The notes beneath the pieces are model-generated. The model had not been told where the DNA came from. It made no database searches and worked only from the letters and a program-made list of their open reading frames with translations. Below are positions 45,979 through 53,884 of a stretch of 64,000 bases of DNA, one piece after another; within the stretch, counting starts at the first letter, position 1; every line of letters begins with the position of its first letter. The stretch spans positions 4,577,001-4,641,000 of the forward strand of contig NZ_CP083950.1 of the NCBI RefSeq assembly GCF_006439395.2, written 5' to 3'. The translations under genes were made by a program, and so were the position numbers. This DNA is from Mesorhizobium sp. B4-1-4 (lineage in GTDB: Bacteria; Pseudomonadota; Alphaproteobacteria; Rhizobiales; Rhizobiaceae).

Positions 45979-48432
45979 TCATTCATAACTTTGGGATCGT
46001 CCATAATTAGCGACGTTCGCAAGGGGATCGATGTTCCACAATCGACCACGGCGGTTCGGAAACACTACATCATCCTGAAAATAGCCGCGTCCAGCCTGAC
46101 CAACCGAGCGGTATCCGAGCGCCCTTATCGCATCACCAATGGTTCGCGGCTTTACGTCTTTCCGTTGCTCACGCAACAACGCCGCGAGCGCCGCCGTATT
46201 AATCCAACCAGCCCGAAAGCCGTTGCGTTGATCGTCCACGGCTTCTGCTATCATGGTTTCAAGCCAGCCTCGACTTTCGATCAAAGCTTCTGCGGTGCTG
46301 CTTGTGATCGGCGCTCGCGTCGGAAGCGCACCGCGCTCGATTGGATAGGTCAACAGATAGTTGGCGACGATCCGTAAGCCCATGCGGTGCGCACCGTTTT
46401 GATGATCGCCAAGCCATGCGTACAGGCTATTGAAATAGGTGTCATCCATTCCGCGCGACCGCAGATCGTCAAGCGTCTGAATTGGGCTAAAGAAGATCGC
46501 GAAGCGCCGGGCGTTGGCGTTGATCGGGATCGCATCCTTGTGGTTGGAAAAGAACATCCAATTCGATGGTGTGTCAGCCATCCGTTGATTAGCGCCCTTC
46601 CCTTCTATTTCAAGCTCGGTTTCTGTTACGAACGGTTTGAGGGTTTCGACCATATCGCGGCGTTCATCGACCTTGATTTCGTCAACCAAGAAAAAGAGCT
46701 TGCTATCCATCCAGCCGTTAAATTTGCTGCCGCTGTCGTTTAGCTGCTTCGCCTTTGGCTGATAGAAATACTGCTTGTCGATGACGTGCCGGATCACGTG
46801 CTTGAATACGTTCTTGCCCACGCCTTCAACGGATTGGATGACGGGAGCCCACGGTATTTTGTGACCGGGATAGCGAGCGTTGTGCGCGAGGAATTCGATC
46901 AATATGCGTTGGTCGTCCGCGTTGGGCAGCACCAAGGCCAGATGACGCAAGAATGGCGTAGGATCGCCCGCGAGGGTTTCGATCCGGGCGGGTACGTAGG
47001 TGTTGAGGTAGGATCGCCCTAGCCCGTCGCCGGTAATTTCGCCGGTTGGCAGATCGGGACGAAAGCAAGTGCCATCGACCTTCGGCACGGTCCAAAGCGT
47101 CGAGCGCGTTGCCGCCTTCCATGCTTCATCCGTTACCTTGCCTAGAGCATCGATAATGAACCGTTTGCCGCCATACGATGCGTTAAAGCTGCCGACATCG
47201 TATCTAATGCCGCGCGGTCCAATGATGCGGTTTTCGGGACCGATCAACACGCAACCCTTGAACCATTGTTGCTGTTCCATGTGCGTAAGCATTTCGCCGC
47301 TGCAATCGAGTTCGGGCGGCGCTGGCATCGGTGGCGTTGGAAGCGTTGCCGTGGTCACTGCCGGTTGCGCTAGTGCCGTTTGCGCTGGTGGCGTGGCTAA
47401 TGTCCGGTATGCGAGCAATGACGGAACGCGGCGTTCAATCGACGGCCAACCAACTTCTGTGTTGCGAAAAGAAAGCCACTGTTTCAGGTTCTCTCCCGGA
47501 TCGTTGACACGCGGCTTCCCGTCGTGGCCGATTGTATTGTAGCGAGCGCACCAGTCCGACCAAATGTGGAATAGCGTGTCAGGGTCGGTAAGCGTCCAGC
47601 CCGCTTGTTTCACCGCAGCGGAAAACGAAATCCAGTCGCCGCGATCTAGGTCATTGGGATCAAGCAGCTTCAACGCGAACCGTATCCAATCGAGCGACGG
47701 AGCCGCAAGAGACGGCTCGCCAAGCTCATGCCGCCCGCCGACACCATCGATCACGTTGACAGATGCCAGGGCACCTTCCAACGCCTCCGGTGGCGTCTGA
47801 TAGCCATGGCCGGCTAATGACCAGCATTGGACTAGGTGCGGCGCGGACGTGTCTTTAAGGTGCAGCGTCCCGGCGAGGCGAAGCATCCTCGTGGGATCGA
47901 TCACAGACTTATCGCCGTCAAACAGTTGCCGCAGCTTGCGTTGAATAAGAGTGTAGCGGTCATTGTCGCGGTAAGGCGTCACCGGCCAATAGCAATGGTA
48001 TTTTGATGGCGACGTCTGGACGGCGAAAGATGGTGACGGAAACCACGCTGCGGCGCGCTCGAAATTTTGCGCAGCGCTTAAATTATCCAAATCCACCACA
48101 TGCGCGCGAATGAATTGAACGTTGGCGAGTTCCCGCCCGTTGCCGTCAAGCTGATTGACGTTTAGAAAAACGCCGTGACCACGTGCTTGGTAATCAAGAA
48201 ACGTTTTCCATAGTTGCGGCAACGTTCCGTCATAAGAATGCGCCGGCGCATTCTTAATAGCATCGTGAATGCAGCGGAAATTGACAATGGTTGTATTTGG
48301 GTCCGTCCCGGTCAACGCTGCAATGTGTGCAAAAGCTTGGTGATAATTCTGTGCGACCGGCTTGACCGGTACGCCCGATGATAATATATCGGCCATTGTA
48401 ACTTGAAACTTTCCGTATCCGTCTTGAAACAT
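45979..48432 (-). CDS. primase-helicase replication protein
   Basis: An 817-residue fusion. An archaeo-eukaryotic primase domain lies at about 60-210, with metal residues in VVDLDN (Asp114, Asp116), His146 in SKYHCYW and Asp179 in IDPTRMLRLAGT. A PriCT-like helical region is at about 248-345, then a Pro/Ala linker (350-372). A superfamily 3-type helicase/ATPase follows, with Walker A VEGVGKN (536-541), Walker B FFLVDE (580-585) and a sensor asparagine in MFFSNHKDAI. The Walker A ends GKN instead of GKS/T. It would prime and unwind at the adjacent iteron region. A second start at ATG 48396 is possible. Confidence 0.87.
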   Translation of the reverse strand: MFQDGYGKFQVTMADILSSGVPVKPVAQNYHQAFAHIAALTGTDPNTTIVNFRCIHDAIKNAPAHSYDGTLPQLWKTFLDYQARGHGVFLNVNQLDGNGRELANVQFIRAHVVDLDNLSAAQNFERAAAWFPSPSFAVQTSPSKYHCYWPVTPYRDNDRYTLIQRKLRQLFDGDKSVIDPTRMLRLAGTLHLKDTSAPHLVQCWSLAGHGYQTPPEALEGALASVNVIDGVGGRHELGEPSLAAPSLDWIRFALKLLDPNDLDRGDWISFSAAVKQAGWTLTDPDTLFHIWSDWCARYNTIGHDGKPRVNDPGENLKQWLSFRNTEVGWPSIERRVPSLLAYRTLATPPAQTALAQPAVTTATLPTPPMPAPPELDCSGEMLTHMEQQQWFKGCVLIGPENRIIGPRGIRYDVGSFNASYGGKRFIIDALGKVTDEAWKAATRSTLWTVPKVDGTCFRPDLPTGEITGDGLGRSYLNTYVPARIETLAGDPTPFLRHLALVLPNADDQRILIEFLAHNARYPGHKIPWAPVIQSVEGVGKNVFKHVIRHVIDKQYFYQPKAKQLNDSGSKFNGWMDSKLFFLVDEIKVDERRDMVETLKPFVTETELEIEGKGANQRMADTPSNWMFFSNHKDAIPINANARRFAIFFSPIQTLDDLRSRGMDDTYFNSLYAWLGDHQNGAHRMGLRIVANYLLTYPIERGALPTRAPITSSTAEALIESRGWLETMIAEAVDDQRNGFRAGWINTAALAALLREQRKDVKPRTIGDAIRALGYRSVGQAGRGYFQDDVVFPNRRGRLWNIDPLANVANYGRSQSYE

Positions 48433-48549
48433 TGATAACAGCCCGGCTTCACACGCCGGGCATTTTTTTGGGTTCGACGGAGCAAATGTCCGCCCATTTT
48501 GCTTGAAAACATTAGGTAATTTTGGTCACTCACGAAAATACTGACGGAT

Positions 48550-48756
48550 TTACTGCCCTACGGCCGCTTTTGCAGTTTCATGACGGGCCATAAGCCAAGC
48601 CTCGACATCGCTTTTCAGATAGCCAATGCGGCGCGGCCCGAGTTGGATTTTGCGCGGGAAGTCGCCGCCAGCCTTGGCGTATCGGCGCAATGTCGCCTCG
48701 CTCACGGTCAAGCGGTCGCAGACGGTTTGAACGGTTAGGATAGTGGTGTCGGACAT
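48550..48756 (-). CDS. AlpA-family helix-turn-helix regulator
   Basis: A 68-residue MerR/AlpA-like DNA-binding protein. The helix-turn-helix runs through TVCDRLTVSEATLRRYAKAGGDFPRK, with the wing RRIGYLKSDVEAWLMAR. These proteins control integrase genes or act as excisionases in P4-type elements. It lies between the integrase and the primase-helicase, as in such elements. Confidence 0.85.
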   Translation of the reverse strand: MSDTTILTVQTVCDRLTVSEATLRRYAKAGGDFPRKIQLGPRRIGYLKSDVEAWLMARHETAKAAVGQ

Positions 48757-48920
48757 AGCCGATGCCTTCGATTTCTATAGGGTTTCGGGACTTGCAGGCA
48801 TCCACCCGCTTTGCGCCACGTCTTCACCGTGGCATGCGGCATCCACCGCTCGCGCGCGCCCCAAGTCGAGGCGGCAAGTTGACAGCCTGCATTGAGCGCT
48901 TGTGACCGTCAAGGGTCTTC
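48757..48920. other. intergenic region with a short direct repeat
   Basis: The stretch between the AlpA-like gene and the integrase terminator contains two copies of GGCATCCACC(C)GCT (about 48797 and 48841) in a GC-rich segment. No open frame is convincing. It probably holds the promoter of the AlpA/replication genes. A short regulatory RNA of the kind found in P4 is possible but unproven. Confidence 0.4.
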
Positions 48921-48950
48921 CAAAGAAAAAGGCCGGTAAAACCGGCCTTT
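48921..48950 (-). terminator. terminator of the right-end integrase gene
   Basis: AAAGGCCGGT / ACCGGCCTTT, a 10-bp perfect stem with a three-base loop. On the minus strand it is followed by TTCTTTGG. It lies 6 bases after the integrase stop codon. Confidence 0.88.
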
Positions 48951-48955
48951 ACCTG

Positions 48956-50272
48956 TCACGCGATGAATTTTGACCATCGTTCATTGTACTCTTCGCGATC
49001 AAGCAAAAGATAATCCTCCCATTGCTGCATCAAATTCTTCCGCCGTTCAAAAGCATCTTTGCGAAGATATGCTTTTACGGTCTTGTCTTTAACGGTGTGC
49101 GCAAGGGCCATTTCGGCAATCGTATCGGGATGCAAAGTCGTTTCGCTGCACCAGTCGCGGAATGCGCTTCGGAAGCCGTGAACGGTCAATCCGTCCCGCA
49201 TCCCGCGTAGCATTTCGAGCATCGCCATGTTGCTCAACGGCTGATTTCGCTTTGCGCCGGGAAAAACATATGGATTGTCTTCGATGCGATGCAGTGCTTT
49301 CACCAGTTCTATCGCGGCGCTCGACAAGGGAACACGGTGTTCTTTGCCCGCCTTCATCCGCTCCGCTGGAATGGTCCATGTTGCCGCTTCAAGGTCAAAT
49401 TCGCCCCATGTCGCGTTGAGACATTCGGACGTGCGAACCGCAGAAAGGATTGTCAGCAATAGCGCCTTTGCCGAGTAGTCTGTTTTCTCGCGAAGCTCCG
49501 CAACGAAGGCGGGCACGTCCTTCCAATCCATCGCTGCAAAATGGGACTTGGATTGTTTGCCGTTCAACCAGTGTTCGAGATTGTCATTCCATGCGGCTGG
49601 GTTCACGTGTCCGGCCCAAAGATGCCGGGTTGCTGGATTGGAAAGCCCTTTCGCCTTTGCCGCGCCAATCACGATCTCAATACGGCTACGCACTCGCGAT
49701 GCTGTCTCGCGGGCATTCTTCCAAAGCGATCCGGTTTTGCCGTTGCGCGTGTGGTCCTGTTGCAGCACGTCCAACACGTCTTCGGTTGTGATCTCGTGCG
49801 GCGCTTTGCTGCCGATCTTCGCGTAGACATACGTTGAGAGGGTGTTTGACCATTGCTGGCGATGCTTGTCGTTTTTCCAGTCGCCTTCATGCTGCGCAAT
49901 GTAGTCGCGCGCGACGTTCTCAAAGGTATCGGTGCGCGGTCCGGTGTTGCGCTCTGGTTTGTTCGCAGCGGCGTTCCGAGCGGCAAGCGGATCGTGGCCT
50001 TGCCGCACTTTCAGCCGCAGCCCTTCCGCTTGGAGTTCGAGCGCTTTCAGGCTGGCGGCGGTTATCGGCTCATTGGAGTTGATAGTTTCCAGCGTCATCA
50101 GTCGGCGCTTGCCGTCCTGCGCACCGTAACGGAACGTCCATGTTGCCGTGCCGGACTTGGCGATGGCGAGCGACAAGCCGAACCTATGCGCCCAAAGGCC
50201 CGGTTCGGCGGCTTCGATAAGGGTTTGGAGAGTGCGGGGCGACAGGCCCTTTTTGCGTGTTGCAGTGGTCAT
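48956..50272 (-). CDS. P4-type tyrosine integrase, right end
   Basis: A 438-residue integrase. The N-terminal DUF4102-like arm-binding domain (about 1-100, RFGLSLAIAKSGTATWTFRYG) is followed by a core-binding domain (108-210) and a catalytic domain: Arg in SAVRTSECLNATW, the H-G-F-R box VHGFRSAFRDWCSE, the AHTVKDKT box and the terminal tyrosine in VKAYLRKDAF. This class typically inserts into tRNA 3' ends. It lies about 190 bases inside the right repeat, so it is the more likely integrase for this site. It is probably the enzyme that made the 14-base duplication. Confidence 0.93.
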   Translation of the reverse strand: MTTATRKKGLSPRTLQTLIEAAEPGLWAHRFGLSLAIAKSGTATWTFRYGAQDGKRRLMTLETINSNEPITAASLKALELQAEGLRLKVRQGHDPLAARNAAANKPERNTGPRTDTFENVARDYIAQHEGDWKNDKHRQQWSNTLSTYVYAKIGSKAPHEITTEDVLDVLQQDHTRNGKTGSLWKNARETASRVRSRIEIVIGAAKAKGLSNPATRHLWAGHVNPAAWNDNLEHWLNGKQSKSHFAAMDWKDVPAFVAELREKTDYSAKALLLTILSAVRTSECLNATWGEFDLEAATWTIPAERMKAGKEHRVPLSSAAIELVKALHRIEDNPYVFPGAKRNQPLSNMAMLEMLRGMRDGLTVHGFRSAFRDWCSETTLHPDTIAEMALAHTVKDKTVKAYLRKDAFERRKNLMQQWEDYLLLDREEYNERWSKFIA

Positions 50273-50459
50273 GTCATGGCGTCCTTTTTGTTAGTCGCCA
50301 CGCTAACCACTCACAAAATCGCGCTCACCATCTGTTTTTGACCCTGACCGCTCTTGATCGCTAGTGAGCGGCTAAAGTTGTGGATAATCAATTAGATGGA
50401 AGATAGATGGTAGCGCTTGTGGTGACTCGTGACGACGTTTGACGCCTCGAAATTAGGGA

Positions 50460-50473
50460 CTCCCTCTCCGCCA
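50460..50473 (+). repeat. right attachment site (attR)
   Basis: CTCCCTCTCCGCCA, identical to the tRNA-Ser 3' end at 37762-37775. Chromosomal sequence resumes after it (TCTCGCCGAG). Confidence 0.8.
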
Positions 50474-50708
50474 TCTCGCCGAGTGTCCGACCCGGAGAGC
50501 CGGAGACATGGGTACAGTTTGTCCCTTGTCAGGACAGCACAGCGTTTCGACGATCGACACATCCGGCGCCCGTTCACTTGGGGGGGGGGCCTGGCATGAT
50601 GCGCTCGGCGCCTGACCTCTGATAATTGAGCGGGATAATTGAGGGGCCGCTATTGCGTATTTCGCAACATTAGATCACGCTAATATGCCGGACTTCAAAG
50701 CCGGCAAG

Positions 50709-50751
50709 GCCCGGCTGCTGCCCCCCACCCCAAGCTCCAGCAGCCGGGCCG
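50709..50751 (-). terminator. hairpin downstream of the acyltransferase gene
   Basis: GGCCCGGCTGCTG / CAGCAGCCGGGCC forms a 13-bp stem around a roughly 17-base loop just beyond the acyltransferase stop on the minus strand. There is no T-run, so termination is only probable. The rest of 50474-50708 shows a run of nine Gs at 50580-50588 and no supportable gene. Confidence 0.5.
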
Positions 50752-50759
50752 CCTTCAAG

Positions 50760-51761
50760 TTAAGCCGATTGAGGATGGCGGCCAGTCTTCAGATGGGGAT
50801 CATACCGGCGCAGGAATTTGCGCAGCGGCAACTCGAACCGAATGTACATCCGCCAAGCGAAAAGAACTGATGTGGCAGTGCCGATCACGATGATAAGGTC
50901 CGGAGGAATCGGAAAAGCGGTCCACACCATCAGAAGCAGCGTTATCGGCAGAGTGTGGATCAGATAGAGCATATAGGAGGCATCACCGAAAACCGTCCAG
51001 ACGCTCGGCTTCGCGTCGATCTGCATCGTGCCGAAGACGATCATCGCCGCCGGGAGGCCGTAGACCAGCACGCGCTGGAAGCCGTTATCGCCGGCGAGGA
51101 ACTCCATCGTTCCCCCTTGCGGCGCTATCCCAATGAATCCGACGGCTATCATAGCCGCGGCGCCGATCGGCAGGCACCACACCGCCGGTTTCCACCTAGG
51201 CGCATAGGCGAGAACGACGCCGAAACCGAACTCGATGATCAGCGGGTTGCCAAGAAACTGCAGCACCGGACCCACCGAACGAAACATCATTGCGAGGCCG
51301 AAGATACCGAGGAGTCCCGACAGCAGTCGCCGGTCGACGAGAACGATTGTCGCGGCAGCGTAAAACAGCATTTCGAAGCACAGTGTCCAGGCCGCAGGCA
51401 GTGCTGGCGCGGTCATTTGATCGGTAGCCGGCCATAGCAAGAGCGTCGCCGCCGCGTCCCGCCAGCCGAAGCCGGTTTTGTAGGCGACGATCGCATAGGG
51501 GATGCTGATCAGCAGGTAGAGCGGAACAATGCGCCGGAATCGTCTCCAAGCGAAAGATCGCCAAGTCAGACCAGGTGCCGTCTTAGCAATAATCACCCCT
51601 GATATGACGAAGAAGATGTCTACGCCCGCGAAGCCGACCACCTGCAAATCGTGAGGTAACAGGCCATTGGATCCGGTGGCCTTAACGGCAGTCTGCGCTG
51701 CGTGGACATATACGACCATCAGCGCGGCAACGAAGCGAAGCACTTGCAAAGACCAGATCAA
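50760..51761 (-). CDS. acyltransferase family 3 (OafA/YrhL-like) membrane protein
   Basis: A 333-residue multi-pass protein of about ten helices. It starts MIWSLQVLRFVAALMVVYVHAAQ, with the conserved His of the family, and has the signature VGFAGVDIFFVISGVIIAKT. Such enzymes move acyl groups onto extracytoplasmic sugars (exopolysaccharide, lipopolysaccharide or Nod factor). It is cotranscribed with the next gene, 15 bases apart. The substrate is unknown. Confidence 0.87.
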   Translation of the reverse strand: MIWSLQVLRFVAALMVVYVHAAQTAVKATGSNGLLPHDLQVVGFAGVDIFFVISGVIIAKTAPGLTWRSFAWRRFRRIVPLYLLISIPYAIVAYKTGFGWRDAAATLLLWPATDQMTAPALPAAWTLCFEMLFYAAATIVLVDRRLLSGLLGIFGLAMMFRSVGPVLQFLGNPLIIEFGFGVVLAYAPRWKPAVWCLPIGAAAMIAVGFIGIAPQGGTMEFLAGDNGFQRVLVYGLPAAMIVFGTMQIDAKPSVWTVFGDASYMLYLIHTLPITLLLMVWTAFPIPPDLIIVIGTATSVLFAWRMYIRFELPLRKFLRRYDPHLKTGRHPQSA

Positions 51762-51776
51762 CAGGGCGAGTCCTGA

Positions 51777-52445
51777 TTATTGGCCGCTTGGTATGGCGCC
51801 ACCAAGGAACCGCGGCAAGAGCATGGGGACGCGCCGCGCGTAATCGTCGTACTCTGGGAAGGTTTGCTGAAGAATGGATTCTTCATTTCTCGCGCGTCTA
51901 TACTGCAAAAAGAACTGAACCGCACCCAAGGCCACCATCAGCATTGAAAAATGCGAGAGGATCATCCCGAGGACGAATACCCCCTCGCAGATGTAAAGCG
52001 GATGCCGGACAATCGAATACGGGCCAGTGGTAACCAAGCGTCGAGCCGTCGCCATGAGAGAGAAGGAACGGCCCAGCCAATAGAGACAGAAAATCGAACT
52101 GGCCGTACCGATGAAGACCAAGCAGAGAGCCGTCACTTGAGCCGCCTCATTTTGCAATGCCGGCGTCAGGTTCAATGCGAGCAGGATCAAAAATGTTCCA
52201 GCTACCGAGGTTACTCTCGGTTCAATTCCCTGCGCAGTTCCCTTTGGCGGAAGGCGGACGATTGTCATCACAAGCTGCAACGACAGAAACACGGTTGACG
52301 CCAGTTGAGTAACGATTGCCAGCGAACTTGCTGAGGTATCCTGACGGAAATAGAGGAGCAGAGGCATCGCGCTGGACGTCGCCAAAACCGTCATCGCAAA
52401 GATGATGGCAATGCGGCCGAAAAAATCCTCGTTCAACATTTTCAT
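51777..52445 (-). CDS. isoprenylcysteine carboxyl methyltransferase-like membrane protein
   Basis: A 222-residue integral membrane protein of the ICMT/PEMT superfamily. The AdoMet-binding C-terminal motif is complete: VRHPLYICEGVFVLG followed by RNEESILQQTFPEYDDYARRVP. Five hydrophobic segments precede and surround it. Bacterial members methylate lipids or small molecules; none needs a prenylated protein. It lies upstream of the acyltransferase in one unit. Confidence 0.83.
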   Translation of the reverse strand: MKMLNEDFFGRIAIIFAMTVLATSSAMPLLLYFRQDTSASSLAIVTQLASTVFLSLQLVMTIVRLPPKGTAQGIEPRVTSVAGTFLILLALNLTPALQNEAAQVTALCLVFIGTASSIFCLYWLGRSFSLMATARRLVTTGPYSIVRHPLYICEGVFVLGMILSHFSMLMVALGAVQFFLQYRRARNEESILQQTFPEYDDYARRVPMLLPRFLGGAIPSGQ

Positions 52446-52565
52446 CCCCTCCTTAAGCAGTTATTGAAACATCACTTCCGCGCCCCGACAAGAAAATGGT
52501 TTCCAAAGAGTTAACGGTTATGCCGTCTCAACTTTTGGTTAATCTGTCCGACTTATCGTGGCCAA

Positions 52566-52751
52566 ATGCCAAACCTTCTTCCCGTGCTTCGTGTCCTGGC
52601 GCCGATCTCGATTGCAATTTCAGCCGTAATGGCGATCGCACTCAGCCCGCACAGCGCAACGTTTGCGTTTTGGTTGACGTTGCCTGTGAATGCGGCTGGA
52701 TGGCCCGCGCTTCGCACAGCAGAGCGGGCTGCCGCCGTTCAGTTAAGCTGA
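52566..52751 (+). CDS. possible small membrane protein
   Basis: A 61-codon frame (MPNLLPVLRVLAPISIAISA) with two hydrophobic stretches. It lies in the gap after the methyltransferase gene and overlaps the end of cpaA on the other strand by 13 bases. No ribosome-binding site is clear, and it could be chance. Confidence 0.3.
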   Translation: MPNLLPVLRVLAPISIAISAVMAIALSPHSATFAFWLTLPVNAAGWPALRTAERAAAVQLS

Positions 52752-53278
52752 TTCAGGATTCCAGAACTGCTCGCCAACACCACACTTTCGTAGATCAGGA
52801 GGGCTGTCGTGCAGATCGCCGCGACCGAGATTGGCACGCCGAACGGCACAACGCCTTTGCGGTCGAGATGCTGAACGTAGAGGCGGAAGGCGCCTGCGGG
52901 CAGCAGGAGCGGATTTTTCATGATCCCTGCAGTGACGAGGGCGAAAACCAGTAGCAGCGCGGAAAAAACGGCGAGGTCTTCGCCGCCGGTCAGAAAAGGG
53001 ACGACCGCTATCAGCTTGACGTCGCCGGCTCCGATCTTGCGGAAGACCCAGAACGGGAACAAGGCAAGAAACAGCACGAGGCCGGCAGACGCGCTCAAGC
53101 CCATGTCCCACCACGACCCGGATCGGAGCATCAACAACAACAGCGATCCCACCCCCAGGCAGAGCAGTAGCAGCACATCACGATTGGCAATCCTCTGCGT
53201 CGTGAAGTCGAGCCACGCAATCCTGGCGAGCAGAGGGATGGCGAGGGCCTTCAGCAGCAGTGCCTCGACAAGCAGCAT
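52739..53278 (-). CDS. cpaA: prepilin peptidase CpaA (A24 family)
   Basis: A 179-residue inner-membrane aspartic peptidase that removes the leader of Flp prepilins. The two catalytic aspartates are in AWLDFTTQRIANR and in the GxGD motif IGAGDVKL. About six hydrophobic segments are present. It lacks the methylase domain of type IV prepilin peptidases, as usual for CpaA/TadV. It is last in the minus-strand tad block, one base after the TPR lipoprotein stop. It would process the three pilins at 59008-59758. Confidence 0.92.
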   Translation of the reverse strand: MLLVEALLLKALAIPLLARIAWLDFTTQRIANRDVLLLLCLGVGSLLLLMLRSGSWWDMGLSASAGLVLFLALFPFWVFRKIGAGDVKLIAVVPFLTGGEDLAVFSALLLVFALVTAGIMKNPLLLPAGAFRLYVQHLDRKGVVPFGVPISVAAICTTALLIYESVVLASSSGILNQLN

Positions 53279-53279
53279 A

Positions 53280-53831
53280 CTAGCGCTCGATGTTCTGCAC
53301 GCTCGACGACAGCAGCTTCAGATTGTTGGCCACGGTCGGATCGTTGGGTGCCAGCTCATAAGCCTTGAGAAAATTCGAACGGGCGTCCTGCAGTTTGCCA
53401 CGCAGCAGATAGGAATAGCCGACATTGTTGTAGTATTCGGGCGAGGCGCCAACCAGCCGGAAGGCCCTGCTGTAGGCCCGGTCGGCAAGGTCGAAACGGT
53501 GGATCCGGTCGCACGATGCGGCCAATCCCATCCAGGCGCCGCCATCATTGGGCGCCAGTTGCGTCGCCTTGAAGAACAGCGCGCCGGCATTGCCGTAGTT
53601 TTCCGCGCGGAACTGGTTCTTGGCTTCGGCCACGGCCTGATCCGAGGCATAGTATTCGACGTTACTGACCGTCTTCAATCCGTCGAACGCATCGCCAAAG
53701 GACGTGACATCGCCTTTCGAGGGTTCATTGGTGCGCACGACACCGCCTGTGGTGTCCGCACCATTTGTCTGGCAGCCGGCAAGCGCCAACAACAGACTGG
53801 CTACGGCTGCGAGGCGCATTGGCCCTGTCAT
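53280..53831 (-). CDS. TPR-repeat lipoprotein of the tad locus (TadD-like)
   Basis: A 183-residue lipoprotein: signal sequence with lipobox LLLALAGC, then a short linker and two or three TPR-like helical repeats (ENYGNAGALFFKATQLAPND, YYNNVGYSYLLRGKLQDARS, LAPNDPTVANNLKLL). TadD homologues help localise the secretin in the outer membrane. ATG 53831 (MTGPMRLAAV) follows GGGGGA; a TTG at 53843 is less likely. Directly upstream of cpaA. Confidence 0.85.
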   Translation of the reverse strand: MTGPMRLAAVASLLLALAGCQTNGADTTGGVVRTNEPSKGDVTSFGDAFDGLKTVSNVEYYASDQAVAEAKNQFRAENYGNAGALFFKATQLAPNDGGAWMGLAASCDRIHRFDLADRAYSRAFRLVGASPEYYNNVGYSYLLRGKLQDARSNFLKAYELAPNDPTVANNLKLLSSSVQNIER

Positions 53832-53884
53832 TTTGTCCCCCAAGAGTCGACCGACCCTTTTTTAGAATCAAAGCATATAACCAT

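Larger units (their letters stand above)
37762..50473. mobile_element. 12.7-kb integrated satellite-like element at tRNA-Ser
   Basis: The interval is bounded by the 14-base direct repeat CTCCCTCTCCGCCA: once as the tRNA-Ser 3' end and once at 50460-50473. It has a tyrosine integrase just inside each end (38216-39271 and 48956-50272), an AlpA-like regulator, a primase-helicase, an iteron cluster, a run of small phage-like genes and a tail tape-measure gene. All genes but one are on the minus strand. Base composition is visibly more AT-rich than the flanks. No major capsid, portal, large terminase or lysis gene was found, so it is not a complete prophage. Confidence 0.85.

Noticed and set aside
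37762..50473. Complete tailed prophage
   Set aside because: No capsid, portal, large terminase, tail tube, holin or lysin gene could be identified in any frame.
50580..50588. Run of nine guanines as a regulatory or phase-variable tract
   Set aside because: It lies in an intergenic region with no gene whose frame or promoter it could switch; it may also be a sequencing artefact.
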